Made by a program: the position numbers and the translations under genes. Shown in pieces: positions 51,555 through 59,738 of a DNA stretch of 64,000 nucleotides (positions within the stretch are counted from its first letter, which is position 1; the number at the start of each line of letters is the position of its first letter). Source of the DNA: Bacillota bacterium (GTDB lineage: Bacteria; Bacillota; Clostridia; Christensenellales; Aristaeellaceae); assembly GCA_023413135.1 (NCBI GenBank), contig JAEZQK010000035.1, forward strand, positions 48,938-112,937, in the 5' to 3' direction. The notes below the pieces were generated by a model that saw nothing but the letters and a program-made list of their open reading frames with translations, did no database searches and was not told the DNA's origin.

Positions 51555-52385
51555 TCACTGCGCCTTGCCGTAGCGGCCCAGGAGCCTCAGCTCCCTGGCG
51601 CAATGAGCCGCCGCATCAAGCGCCTTGTCCAGCTCCGCTTCATCCATGGCCCCCTCAAAGTCGGCAAAGAAGAAGTATTCCCAGGGTTTGCCCGGAATGG
51701 GCCTGGACTCGATCTTGCTCAAATTCACGCCGTGCTGGGCAAAACAAGTGAGCAACTGGGCCAGGGACCCAACCTGGTTGGCCACATGGAAGGTGACGCT
51801 GGCTTTGTTGGGCACCCGCAGGGAACGGTTCTCCCGGCCGATGACCACGAATCTTGTGGTGTTGTAAGGGTTGTCATGGATATTTTCTCGCAGGATGATC
51901 AGGCCATAGAGCCGGGCGGCATAGCTCCCGGCAATGGCGGCCTTGCGCGTATCCTTCCACTGGGCCACGCTTCTGGCGCTTAATGCGGTATTCAGCGAGG
52001 GAACCTGCACGACGTTGGGATAGCCGGACAAGAAATTCCGGCATTGGGACAGTGCCTGGGGATGGGAATGGATCTCCAGAAGCTCCTCCATCCGGCTGCC
52101 CGGCACCGCCAGCAGATGATGGGCTACGGGAAGAATCTGCTCCCCTACGATGTGCAGGCTGGATTTGAGCAGCAGATCATACGTTTCTGCCACAGCCCCC
52201 GCGGAGGAATTTTCAATGGGCAGCACCGCAAAGGCCGCGTCTCCGCTTGCCACTGCCTCCAGCGCACCGCCAAAGGTTTTGCAGGCGAGAAAAGAACTGT
52301 CTTCCCCGAAGAAGGATACAGCGGCCTGCTGGGAAAAGGAGCCTTCCGTGCCGGGGAAGGCAACAGCGCCTGTCAGATCCGGCAT
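51555..52385 (-). CDS. pheA: prephenate dehydratase
   Basis: A 276-residue monofunctional PheA. The catalytic domain (1-180) shows VAFPGTEGSFSQQAA, VLPIENSSAGAV and NTTRFVVIG (the TRF motif); the ACT domain (about 190-270) shows VANQVGSLAQLLTCFAQHGVNLSKIESRPIPGKPWEYFFFADF, the ESRP motif that binds Phe for feedback inhibition. There is no chorismate mutase domain. ATG 52385 has AAGGAG upstream and overlaps the aroC end by 13 bases. It converts prephenate to phenylpyruvate. Confidence 0.96.
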   Translation of the reverse strand: MPDLTGAVAFPGTEGSFSQQAAVSFFGEDSSFLACKTFGGALEAVASGDAAFAVLPIENSSAGAVAETYDLLLKSSLHIVGEQILPVAHHLLAVPGSRMEELLEIHSHPQALSQCRNFLSGYPNVVQVPSLNTALSARSVAQWKDTRKAAIAGSYAARLYGLIILRENIHDNPYNTTRFVVIGRENRSLRVPNKASVTFHVANQVGSLAQLLTCFAQHGVNLSKIESRPIPGKPWEYFFFADFEGAMDEAELDKALDAAAHCARELRLLGRYGKAQ

Positions 52386-53470
52386 GAATAACGCTCCTTC
52401 CACAGCTCGCAAAGCCCGATGGCGGTCATGGCCTCGATAACGGGCAGCGCCCTTGGCACGATGCATGGGTCATGCCTGCCTACAATCTGCAGCGTGGCAT
52501 TCTTCTTCTCCTTCAAAGATACGGTTTCCTGCGCCTGAGCGATGGAGGAGGTGGGCCTTATCGCGCAGCGGAAAAGAAGGGGCATGCCGGTAGTGATGCC
52601 GCCCAGTATGCTGCCGCAATTGTTGGTCCTGGTGCGCACAACACCAGCCTCATCATAATAGAAGGGGTCGTTGCATGTAGATCCCCGCATATCGGCCATG
52701 GGGAAGCCTGCGCCAAAGGAGACGCCCTTCACCGCAGGCACGGAAAACATCAAATGAGATAAAACGGATTCCGCCGAATCGAAAAACGGCGCGCCAAGGC
52801 CCGCGGGCAGCCCCATAGCCATGCATTCCACAATGCCGCCCACGGAATCCTCCTGCTCCTTGGCGGTTATGATGGCCTGGGTCATGCCGTCTCTCAGGGA
52901 GGGGTGCAAAAGGGGAAGCGTTTCAAGGCTTAGGGAAGACAAAAGTTCTTCTTCCACCGCCCCGTCCAGAAAACTGCCGTCATCGATGCCCGCTAGCCTT
53001 TGAATGTGGGCATAGATGCGGATGTTGTTCTCTTTCAGCCATTGCTTGCACACCGCCCCGGCAAACACGATGGGGGCTGTGAGGCGGCCGGAAAAATGGC
53101 CGCCGCCCCGGTGGTCGCCAAAGCCCATATACCGCATATAGCCCGTGTAGTCGGCGTGGCCGGGGCGGGGCTTGTCAAACTCCTCGCCATAGTCCTGGGA
53201 GCGGGTGTCCCGGCTTCTTATAAGCGCCGCCAAAGGTGCGCCGGTGGTCCTGCCGCCGTACATGCCGGAAAGAACTTCGGGGATGTCGTTTTCCCGGCGC
53301 GGGGTGGACAGATCATTCCTGCCAGGCGCACGGCGGGCCATTTCCCGGCCGATCTCCTCAATATCCAGTTCAAGGCCCGGCGGCAGCCCGTCGATCACGA
53401 TGCCGAGGCCCACCCCGTGGGATTCCCCGAATAGGGATAATTTCAAATACCTCCCGAAGCTGCTGCTCAT
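52373..53470 (-). CDS. aroC: chorismate synthase
   Basis: A 365-residue FMN-dependent enzyme that turns EPSP into chorismate. Signatures: LSLFGESHGVGLGIVIDGLPPG, RRAPGRNDLSTPRRENDIPE, RPGHADYTGYMRYMGFGDHRGGGHFS and GSILGGITTGMPL. Length is normal. Its start overlaps the aroA stop by four bases (53467-53470) and its end overlaps pheA by 13 bases, so aroA-aroC-pheA are tightly coupled. Confidence 0.97.
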   Translation of the reverse strand: MSSSFGRYLKLSLFGESHGVGLGIVIDGLPPGLELDIEEIGREMARRAPGRNDLSTPRRENDIPEVLSGMYGGRTTGAPLAALIRSRDTRSQDYGEEFDKPRPGHADYTGYMRYMGFGDHRGGGHFSGRLTAPIVFAGAVCKQWLKENNIRIYAHIQRLAGIDDGSFLDGAVEEELLSSLSLETLPLLHPSLRDGMTQAIITAKEQEDSVGGIVECMAMGLPAGLGAPFFDSAESVLSHLMFSVPAVKGVSFGAGFPMADMRGSTCNDPFYYDEAGVVRTRTNNCGSILGGITTGMPLLFRCAIRPTSSIAQAQETVSLKEKKNATLQIVGRHDPCIVPRALPVIEAMTAIGLCELWKERYSCRI

Positions 53471-54726
53471 GAGATCATACCTCCCAGCGCCATATAGTCG
53501 TCCCAGTAGCTTGGCCAGGATTTCTTCACGCAGGCCGGGTTTTCCAGCCTAACCGGCGCCTTGCAATGAAGGGCGGCGATGGAAAGCATCATGGCCATGC
53601 GGTGGTCATTGTGGCTATCTACAAAAACCCCGCCCTCAAACGCATCCCGGCCCTGGATGACCATGTCATCGCCTTCCGCCCGGATGGCGGCCCCGAGCCG
53701 TGAAAGCTCCTGCACGGTGGCTAAAAGGCGATCACACTCCTTCAGGCGTAGCCGCCCGGCGTTTTCAATGCGGCTTTCCCCTTTTGCCAGGCAGCAAACA
53801 AGGGCCATCATGGGCAGTATATCGGGAAACTGGCCTCCATCCATGCGGATACCGTGCAGGCCGTTTGCTTTCATAAAGCATGTGCCATCCTCCTGAACTA
53901 AGCCAGCCCCCATTTGCGAAAGCAGCCCGATCACCGCCTTGTCCCCCTGATGGGAGTCGGGATTCAGCCCCCGGACCACAACCCCGCTGCCAAGCGCCCC
54001 GGCACAGAGCATCACCGCCGCCTGGGAATAATCACCCTCCACCGTATAATCGCGATGCCGGTAGCTTTGACTACCGGGAACAAGAAACTTCAGGGAATGG
54101 GGCCGCTGAACTATCACACCAAACTCTTTCATCACATCCATGGTCAGTTGCAGGTATCCCTCGGATTCCGGATGCGTTGTGAGCAGGATTTCAGAATCCC
54201 CGGCAAGCAGCGGCAGCGCCAATAGAAGCCCTGTAATGAACTGGGAGGAGACATCCCCCGGAAGTTCGAAGTGCCCGGGCGCAAGGCTGCCCTGCACCTG
54301 AAAACCGTTTTCCATCTTGTCAAAGGCCACGCCCTGCCGGGCAAACAATGCTTCATAGGGGTTAAGGGGGCGCTCCCCAAGACGGCCGCTTGTCAGAAAC
54401 CTCCCACCGCCTGCTAAAATAAGAGCAAGGGGCATCAAAAAGCGGAGAGTGGAGCCGGATTCCAGGCAGTTAAGCACAGCCATCTCCTCCGGCCTGCGGC
54501 TTTGACCCTTGATTCGCAAAAGCCTTCCCTCCCGCGTGAAATCCGCCCCCAGCGATGCCATGCATTGCAGCGTGGCCTGCATGTCCTGGGAATCATCCAC
54601 CGGGGAGACTTGGCTTTCCCCCTTTGCCAGGGCGGCACAGATGATGGCCCGGTGGGCGACGGATTTCGAAGGAGGCACTGCAAGTGTGCCTTGCAGACGG
54701 CCGGGGTGCAGCGTCACGACAGCCAT
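53467..54726 (-). CDS. aroA: 3-phosphoshikimate 1-carboxyvinyltransferase (EPSP synthase)
   Basis: A 419-residue enzyme that adds enolpyruvate from PEP to shikimate 3-phosphate. Motifs: PPSKSVAHRAIICAAL (substrate Lys/Ser), ESGSTLRFLMPLAL in place of the usual GNAGTAMR, SSQFITGLLLALPLL, YRHRDYTVEGDYSQAAVML, ESRIENAGRLRLKECDRL and DSHNDHRMAMML. The GSTLRF variant is typical of Clostridia. It overlaps aroB by 13 bases upstream and aroC by four downstream. Confidence 0.96.
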   Translation of the reverse strand: MAVVTLHPGRLQGTLAVPPSKSVAHRAIICAALAKGESQVSPVDDSQDMQATLQCMASLGADFTREGRLLRIKGQSRRPEEMAVLNCLESGSTLRFLMPLALILAGGGRFLTSGRLGERPLNPYEALFARQGVAFDKMENGFQVQGSLAPGHFELPGDVSSQFITGLLLALPLLAGDSEILLTTHPESEGYLQLTMDVMKEFGVIVQRPHSLKFLVPGSQSYRHRDYTVEGDYSQAAVMLCAGALGSGVVVRGLNPDSHQGDKAVIGLLSQMGAGLVQEDGTCFMKANGLHGIRMDGGQFPDILPMMALVCCLAKGESRIENAGRLRLKECDRLLATVQELSRLGAAIRAEGDDMVIQGRDAFEGGVFVDSHNDHRMAMMLSIAALHCKAPVRLENPACVKKSWPSYWDDYMALGGMIS

Positions 54727-55784
54727 CTTTCCACCCCCGAAAAAAAGTCCGGCGTGGTCTGATACAGCCTTGACTCACCGATACGATCCAGCAGCACCAC
54801 AAAAAGCGACTTGCCGATATTCTTTTTATCCCGGCCCAGGGTGTGAAGCAGCTGTTCCGGCCGGTCAAGGCGCAGGGAGACAGGCAATTGATGGGCCTGC
54901 AAACAGGCTTGCACCGCATCCGCCGTGCCCTTTTCCGTCAGGCCCTTTTCTTCTGCCAGGCGGCAGATGAGATGCATCCCCACCGCCACCGCCTCTCCAT
55001 GGCTCAGACCGGCATACCCTTGCAGCGCTTCGATGGCATGGCCCAGGGTGTGGCCGAAATTGAGCAGCATCCGCTCCCCAGTGTCGTGTTCATCCCGGGC
55101 CACGATATCCGCCTTGATGGCGACACATCTTGCGATGATATCCTCCATGTGGGGCTTGAGCGCTTCCCTGCCGGAGTTTTCGGCCAGCAGCCGGAATAAT
55201 GCAGCATCCCGGATGCAGCCGTATTTGATGACCTCTCCCATGCCATCGGCAAAGAAACGGTCCGGAAGCGTATCCAGCGTATCCGGGTCCAACAGCACCA
55301 GCCTGGGCTGGTAAAAGCTGCCCACCAGGTTTTTGCCCTCCGGCAAATCCACAGCCACCTTGCCGCCCACGGCACTGTCCACCTGGGCCAGCAGCGAGGT
55401 GGGAACCTGAACGTAAGGGATGCCCCGCAAATACGTGGCGGCGGCAAAGCCGGAAAGGTCGCCGATCACGCCGCCCCCCAGCGCCAGGATGCCGTCGCCC
55501 CGGCTGATGCCCGCCGCGCACAATGCATGATACGTTCTTTCCAGCATGGAAAGCGACTTGGTGGCTTCCCCCGCAGGCAGCACCAGCCGGGCGGCCGGCA
55601 AGCCCGCCTCCACAAGGGAGGCTTCGACGGAATCCCCGTACAGGGCGTTCACATTTTCGTCGGTGATGACCATCCATTTTCTTAAGGAAAGGCGGTCTTT
55701 CAGCTCCCGCCCGGCCCTTTTCAGTACGCCTCTTTCCAGAAGGATGTCGTAGCTTTTATCCCCAAGCTCCACACGCTGTATCAT
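54714..55784 (-). CDS. aroB: 3-dehydroquinate synthase
   Basis: A 356-residue NAD- and metal-dependent cyclase that makes 3-dehydroquinate from DAHP. Motifs: LPAGEATKSLSMLERTYHAL, ILALGGGVIGDLSGFAAATYLRGIPYVQVPTSLLAQVDSAVGGKVAVDLPEGKNLVGSFYQP in sequence, GEVIKYGCI (metal Glu), and LNFGHTLGHAIEAL with HGEAVAVGM (metal His residues). It lies 24 bases after aroF and overlaps aroA by 13 bases. Confidence 0.97.
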   Translation of the reverse strand: MIQRVELGDKSYDILLERGVLKRAGRELKDRLSLRKWMVITDENVNALYGDSVEASLVEAGLPAARLVLPAGEATKSLSMLERTYHALCAAGISRGDGILALGGGVIGDLSGFAAATYLRGIPYVQVPTSLLAQVDSAVGGKVAVDLPEGKNLVGSFYQPRLVLLDPDTLDTLPDRFFADGMGEVIKYGCIRDAALFRLLAENSGREALKPHMEDIIARCVAIKADIVARDEHDTGERMLLNFGHTLGHAIEALQGYAGLSHGEAVAVGMHLICRLAEEKGLTEKGTADAVQACLQAHQLPVSLRLDRPEQLLHTLGRDKKNIGKSLFVVLLDRIGESRLYQTTPDFFSGVERWLS

Positions 55785-55808
55785 GAACAGCCTCCCTTTT
55801 ATACGGCC

Positions 55809-56822
55809 TTATATGGCCCGCCCTACGGCGGCGGCAATGGGCCTCAAATCCTTCATGATGGCGTCAAAGCCCTCAGGAGTGATGGACTGCTGCCCGTCGG
55901 ACAGCGCGTGGGCGGGATCGTTGTGCACCTCGATCATTAAGCCGTCAGCGCCCACGGCTACCGCCGCCTTGGCCAGGGGAGATACCATCCACCACTTTCC
56001 GGTGGCATGGCTGGGGTCCACAAGCACCGGCAGGTGGCTTAGTTTCTTCACCGCCGGGATGGCGCTCAGATCAATGGTGTTGCGGGTATAGGTTTCAAAG
56101 GTGCGGATGCCCCGCTCGCACAAAATCACCTGCTCGTTGCCCCCCGCCAGGATATACTCGGCGGACATAAGCCATTCCTCAATGGTGGAGGAAAGGCCGC
56201 GCTTTAATAGAATGGGCTTTTTCGATTTGCCAAGCTGCCGCAAAAGATCAAAGTTCTGCATATTACGGGCGCCCACCTGGATCACATCCACCATTTCCTC
56301 GAACACCTCGATATCCTGGGGCGACATGATCTCCGACACGATGGGCAGGCCCGTCCTTTTCCTGGCCTCTGCCAGCAGATGCAATCCATCATAGCGAAGG
56401 CCCTGGAAGGCATAGGGGGAGGTGCGGGGCTTGAAAGCGCCGCCGCGCAGGAAATGCGCTCCGGAATTTTTCACCGATTCCGCAATTTTCGTGATTTGCT
56501 CCCCGGATTCCACGGAGCAGGGGCCGGCGATGACCACCAGCTTTTCCCCGCCGATTACGTGGCCGCACACGGAAAGCTCCGTGTTTCCCGGATGGAACAT
56601 GCGGTTGGCCTTTTTGAAAGGCTCCAGTACCCGCATGATCCTGTCCACGTAAGGGTTGGCCTCCAGGCGGGAAACATCGATCTTGCTGGTGTCACCCACC
56701 AGCCCCAGAATAGTCAGGTCCGTGCCGTACACAGGGCTTACGGAAACGCCCTGTTCCACAATGTTATCGGAAAGCTTTTGGATCTCCTGCTGTGGGGTGC
56801 CCTTTTTCAGTACGACGATCAT
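55809..56822 (-). CDS. aroF: 3-deoxy-7-phosphoheptulonate (DAHP) synthase, type I-beta
   Basis: A 337-residue enzyme, first step of the shikimate pathway (PEP + erythrose 4-phosphate). Residues 1-70 form the ferredoxin-like regulatory domain of the AroF/AroG-beta group (MIVVLKKGTPQQEI, GLVGDTSKID). The barrel follows with VVIAGPCSVES, RGGAFKPRTSPYAFQGL, MQNFDLLRQLGKSKKPILLKRG, and LPVLVDPSHATG. Start 56822 follows AAAGGAGG; the open frame continues to 57152 only because it crosses the leader and terminator. First gene of the leftward aro operon. Confidence 0.96.
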   Translation of the reverse strand: MIVVLKKGTPQQEIQKLSDNIVEQGVSVSPVYGTDLTILGLVGDTSKIDVSRLEANPYVDRIMRVLEPFKKANRMFHPGNTELSVCGHVIGGEKLVVIAGPCSVESGEQITKIAESVKNSGAHFLRGGAFKPRTSPYAFQGLRYDGLHLLAEARKRTGLPIVSEIMSPQDIEVFEEMVDVIQVGARNMQNFDLLRQLGKSKKPILLKRGLSSTIEEWLMSAEYILAGGNEQVILCERGIRTFETYTRNTIDLSAIPAVKKLSHLPVLVDPSHATGKWWMVSPLAKAAVAVGADGLMIEVHNDPAHALSDGQQSITPEGFDAIMKDLRPIAAAVGRAI

Positions 56823-56860
56823 AGAGAAACCTCCTTTGCATGATAGCGGTAAGGGAAAGG

Positions 56861-56893
56861 ATAAAAGAAAAGAGAGCCCGAAAAGAGCTCTCT
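56861..56893 (-). terminator. attenuator-type intrinsic terminator before aroF
   Basis: On the minus strand AGAGAGC (56893 side) pairs with GCTCTCT (56877-56871) around a 9-base loop, followed by TTTCTTTT. It sits between the leader peptide stop (56915) and the aroF ribosome site, where only an attenuator makes sense. Confidence 0.85.
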
Positions 56894-56914
56894 TCACAAT
56901 GCATTGCGCCGCCG

Positions 56915-57028
56915 TTACCGGCGGGGAAAACTCTTCTCCCCCGGGTTTTTTCTGTTGCTCAAATAGCCGAAGCGGTAGCCGCTCCGGCCCATAAACGAGA
57001 ACAAACCCGTGAAAGTAGCGTAAGACAT
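56915..57028 (-). CDS. Phe/Tyr-rich leader peptide of the aro operon
   Basis: A 37-codon frame starting at ATG 57028 with GGAGG ten bases upstream and a stop at 56915. It opens MSYATFTGLFSFMGRSGYRF and then GYLSN; seven of the first 22 residues are Phe or Tyr. It ends 22 bases before the terminator hairpin. This is the classic layout of an amino-acid leader peptide: ribosome stalling at Phe/Tyr codons when charged tRNA is scarce would prevent the terminator and allow aroF expression. Mechanism is inferred from layout; the antiterminator pairing was not resolved. Confidence 0.85.
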   Translation of the reverse strand: MSYATFTGLFSFMGRSGYRFGYLSNRKNPGEKSFPRR

Positions 57029-57063
57029 CGTGGTATGCCTCCGGAAAATTTTGATTTGCGAGC

Positions 57064-57092
57064 ATTATAGCCCAAGTGCAGCTATCTGTCAA
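57064..57092 (-). promoter_or_regulatory. promoter of the aro operon
   Basis: Perfect consensus on the minus strand: TTGACA (57092-57087), a 17-base spacer, TATAAT (57069-57064). Transcription would start near 57057, just before the leader peptide. Confidence 0.9.
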
Positions 57093-57141
57093 GAAAAAAC
57101 AAGGGAAATACATGTAACTTACGAGAAAAATGCACATTGAT

Positions 57142-58239
57142 CTACGGCGCATTTTTCACTTCCACCCGGCTTACAAGCCCGGTGTCAAGCCGCACGGAAA
57201 GGACGATGCCCGCCCGGCCGCCTGAAAAAGTATAGCGGCGGGAAGTATCCGTTTCGCTGATTTTGGCGTCCAAGCCGGCGTAAGCGCTTAGCGACTCTTC
57301 CTCTGTCATGCCGGTGGTGACGCCGCCGGGCAGAATAAGGGATACATCCCCCCGGCTCAGATCGCTGACCACGGTGGTAATCAAGCAGCTGCCGGCCAGC
57401 AAGGCCTTGTCGGAATCGTTATACACCCAGGTGGTCCACTGTTTGCCATGAAGGGACAGCGTCATCTGTTCGGAGCCATAGGCCTTGACCACGCTGTCCG
57501 CGCCATCCTTGAGTACCCATCCGTTTTTCTCAAACTCAGCAACAGGGGCGGGAAGGGCGTACAGCGCGCCGCCATAGGAAACACGGAAGGAAAAAGGATC
57601 GTCCCCCAAACTATCGGGGGCGCGGTAGGAGGATGAGCCGGAGGCGGAACTGCCGGCCAAAACCATGGGATCAGGCGCGGCGGCCATGACCACGTTGCGA
57701 AGCGCCGCGGTCGTAAGTTTGCCGGTAGGCGCGGCAAATGTAAACACAGCCTCCTGGTCGTAATCCAGCTGGTAGGTGAAACGGGTGATTTCCCCGTCCT
57801 CATAGATGGCGGAAGGTGCGCCGTAGGCATCCATCACTTCCCTTAAGCCAGAAACGCCTAAAAGAACGCCGCCGGGGAGCAGCGCCTGTGCCTTGGAAGC
57901 TTCCAATTCCACCGCGGCCAGCACACACTTCTCCACTGGGAGCACGTCCCAGGAAGTGTTCACCATTTCGCCGGACAGCAAAACACCGTTTTTCTCCCAG
58001 GCGGAGGAAACGGTGCGCTGCTCGGGCTTTAGGAGTTCTTCTTCATTGCCGGTGTATGTCCAGCCGGCCTTCATCATTCGTTCATAGGTGCACGGGAGGG
58101 TAATGGATTCCCCGCCCAACAGCACCTGAAAGCTGTACAAATCTTCTCCAAGGGAGGCGGCTTTACCGTAAGCGGGAGTCATACAAATAAAAGTCAATAG
58201 GGGCAGCCAGCAAATCAGCGAACGAATCGCCTTTATCAT
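57142..58239 (-). CDS. secreted protein with a duplicated domain, function unknown
   Basis: A 365-residue exported protein: signal peptide (about 1-26, AYGKAA), then two copies of one domain. The first opens LGEDLYSFQVLLGGESITLP (about 30), the second LGDDPFSFRVSYGGALYALP (about 215); both continue with a GW motif (KAGWTY; KNGWVL), a central strand block, and GV-x-G ... AYGAP/AYAGL near their ends. A Ser/Gly-rich linker joins them. The pattern recalls SmpA/BamE-like or DUF4309-type stress proteins, but I do not assign a family. Stands alone downstream of dinB. Confidence 0.7.
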   Translation of the reverse strand: MIKAIRSLICWLPLLTFICMTPAYGKAASLGEDLYSFQVLLGGESITLPCTYERMMKAGWTYTGNEEELLKPEQRTVSSAWEKNGVLLSGEMVNTSWDVLPVEKCVLAAVELEASKAQALLPGGVLLGVSGLREVMDAYGAPSAIYEDGEITRFTYQLDYDQEAVFTFAAPTGKLTTAALRNVVMAAAPDPMVLAGSSASGSSSYRAPDSLGDDPFSFRVSYGGALYALPAPVAEFEKNGWVLKDGADSVVKAYGSEQMTLSLHGKQWTTWVYNDSDKALLAGSCLITTVVSDLSRGDVSLILPGGVTTGMTEEESLSAYAGLDAKISETDTSRRYTFSGGRAGIVLSVRLDTGLVSRVEVKNAP

Positions 58240-58301
58240 AACCGGGACATATCCTTTCTTTCCGAATAGAATCGGAAAACGATACCTTATTCGACAACCG
58301 C

Positions 58302-58355
58302 AAAAAAATTCCTGCCGCGTTTCCGTTTTTTATTTGGGAAAAACGCGTCAGGAAT
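58302..58355 (-). terminator. intrinsic terminator after dinB
   Basis: A long stem, 58308-58322 with 58341-58355 (ATTCCTG and CGCGTTT arms, one mismatch), followed on the minus strand by seven T. Confidence 0.85.
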
Positions 58356-58375
58356 ATTCCGGGAAAACTGGAAGT

Positions 58376-59584
58376 TCAATTTTTTTGGCTCAAGATGTCG
58401 GAGGAGAGTACCGTACCCACGGTCACGGCCTCCCGGCCAAAGCGGCTGCGCACGTTGTCGATGGCCGTCTCCAGCTTCGCCTGCTTTTCCTGGCGCAAGG
58501 CTTCTGAAGGGAACAGGCTGATCTGGCTGCCGCCCTCCTCTTTCAAACAAAGGCTTCCGGCCGTTACCGTCAGCGTGCGGATGGGAGCACTTACATTCCA
58601 GGAGCGGCATAAAAGAGGCAGCGCGGCCTCGTACAATTCCCTGGCGGTCGAAACAGCGCCGGGCAATTGTATCTGCCGGGAGATGGTCTTGAAGGCAGGA
58701 TCCTTGATGTGCAAAGCGATAGACCGGGCCATCAGCCCGTGGCGGCGCAATCTGACCCCCACGCTGTCGCATAGCATCAAAAGGCCGGCTTTCATATCCT
58801 CCAGGTCCGTTAAGTCACGGCAAAAGGTGATGCCGTTGCCCACGCTTTTGACCGGGTCCCCTTCCCCGGGCTTTAAAACCTGGCTTTCATCCAGGCCGTT
58901 GGCCTGCTGCCAGAGAGCTTCGCCGCCTGCACCCAGCAGCCTTTTCAGGTGTTCCACAGGGGTGTTGGCCAGTTCCCCTACGGTGGTAATGAAACTCTTG
59001 CGAAGCACCTGTGCCGCCGCTTTGCCCACATACATCATGTTTTCCACTGTTAGGGGGTACAGGATGCGCTTAAAGTTATCCCTGGTGATGACGGTGGTGG
59101 CGTTGGGCTTTTTATAATCCGACCCCATTTTCGCAAACAGTTTGTTAAAGGATACCCCAACAGATATGGTGAGCTTCAGTTCCTCCCATACACGGCGGCG
59201 CAGTGTATCCGCAATCTTCTGCCCAGTGCCGAACAATTGGCGGCTGCCGGTAACATCCAGGTACGATTCATCGATGGAGCAGGCCTCCACCTGATCGGTA
59301 TATTGGGCGTAAATCTCGTTGATCCTTAAGCAGTATTCCTCGTATTTGTCTCCGTGAGGGGGTACCAAAACAAGATCAGGGCATTTGCGCTTGGCCTGCC
59401 AGATGGTTTCCGCCGTCGTAACGCCGAATTTCTTTGCCAGCTCGTTTTTGGCCAATATGATGCCGTGGCGGCTGTCCGGATCACCACACACCGCCATGGG
59501 CACTTTGCGTAATTCCGGCCGCTCGATGCATTCCACCGAAGCGAAGTAGCTGTTGCAATCACAATGCAGGATGACCCTGTCCAT
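58376..59584 (-). CDS. dinB: DNA polymerase IV (Y-family translesion polymerase)
   Basis: A 402-residue Y-family polymerase. Palm catalytic residues are Asp9 (ILHCDCNSYFAS) and the Asp-Glu of CSIDESYLD (near 104); VSFNKLFAKMGSDYKKPNATTVI is the thumb motif. The little-finger domain follows (about 240-350). Near the C-terminus SQISLFPSE matches the beta-clamp-binding QxxLF motif. It copies past DNA lesions. ATG 59584 is preceded by GGAGGG. A LexA box overlaps the start region of its promoter, so SOS induction is expected. Confidence 0.95.
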   Translation of the reverse strand: MDRVILHCDCNSYFASVECIERPELRKVPMAVCGDPDSRHGIILAKNELAKKFGVTTAETIWQAKRKCPDLVLVPPHGDKYEEYCLRINEIYAQYTDQVEACSIDESYLDVTGSRQLFGTGQKIADTLRRRVWEELKLTISVGVSFNKLFAKMGSDYKKPNATTVITRDNFKRILYPLTVENMMYVGKAAAQVLRKSFITTVGELANTPVEHLKRLLGAGGEALWQQANGLDESQVLKPGEGDPVKSVGNGITFCRDLTDLEDMKAGLLMLCDSVGVRLRRHGLMARSIALHIKDPAFKTISRQIQLPGAVSTARELYEAALPLLCRSWNVSAPIRTLTVTAGSLCLKEEGGSQISLFPSEALRQEKQAKLETAIDNVRSRFGREAVTVGTVLSSDILSQKN

Positions 59585-59603
59585 CCCCAGCCCTCCATAG
59601 AAA

Positions 59604-59615
59604 GAACGTTTGTTC
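59604..59615 (-). promoter_or_regulatory. LexA (SOS) box before dinB
   Basis: GAACAAACGTTC on the minus strand fits the Gram-positive LexA consensus GAAC-N4-GTTC with flanking G and T. It lies just downstream of the -10 box. Confidence 0.88.
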
Positions 59616-59617
59616 CC

Positions 59618-59646
59618 ATTATATCATAGAGAAAGTCAGCTGGCAA
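59618..59646 (-). promoter_or_regulatory. dinB promoter
   Basis: Minus strand TTGCCA (59646-59641), a 17-base spacer, TATAAT (59623-59618), with the LexA box directly after it. Confidence 0.8.
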
Positions 59647-59684
59647 GAGGGGAAACAATGGCAGAAAGAATTTATAAAAGGCGC

Positions 59685-59715
59685 TTGACATTTACGTTAC
59701 GGAAAGGTTTATCAT
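59685..59715 (+). promoter_or_regulatory. MerR-type promoter with 19-bp spacer before the TipA-like gene
   Basis: TTGACA (59685-59690) and TATCAT (59710-59715) are 19 bases apart, the stretched spacing that MerR regulators correct. The spacer holds the dyad-like ACATTTACGTTACGGAAAGGT, close to an ACCTTTACGT/ACGTAAAGGT type operator. Autoregulation is likely. Confidence 0.8.
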
Positions 59716-59738
59716 AAATCTGTCAGGAGGAATGCAAG

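Noticed and set aside
56823..57152. 110-codon N-terminal extension of aroF
   Set aside because: It crosses the leader peptide and terminator region in a different frame; normal type I-beta DAHP synthases start at the codon chosen (56822).
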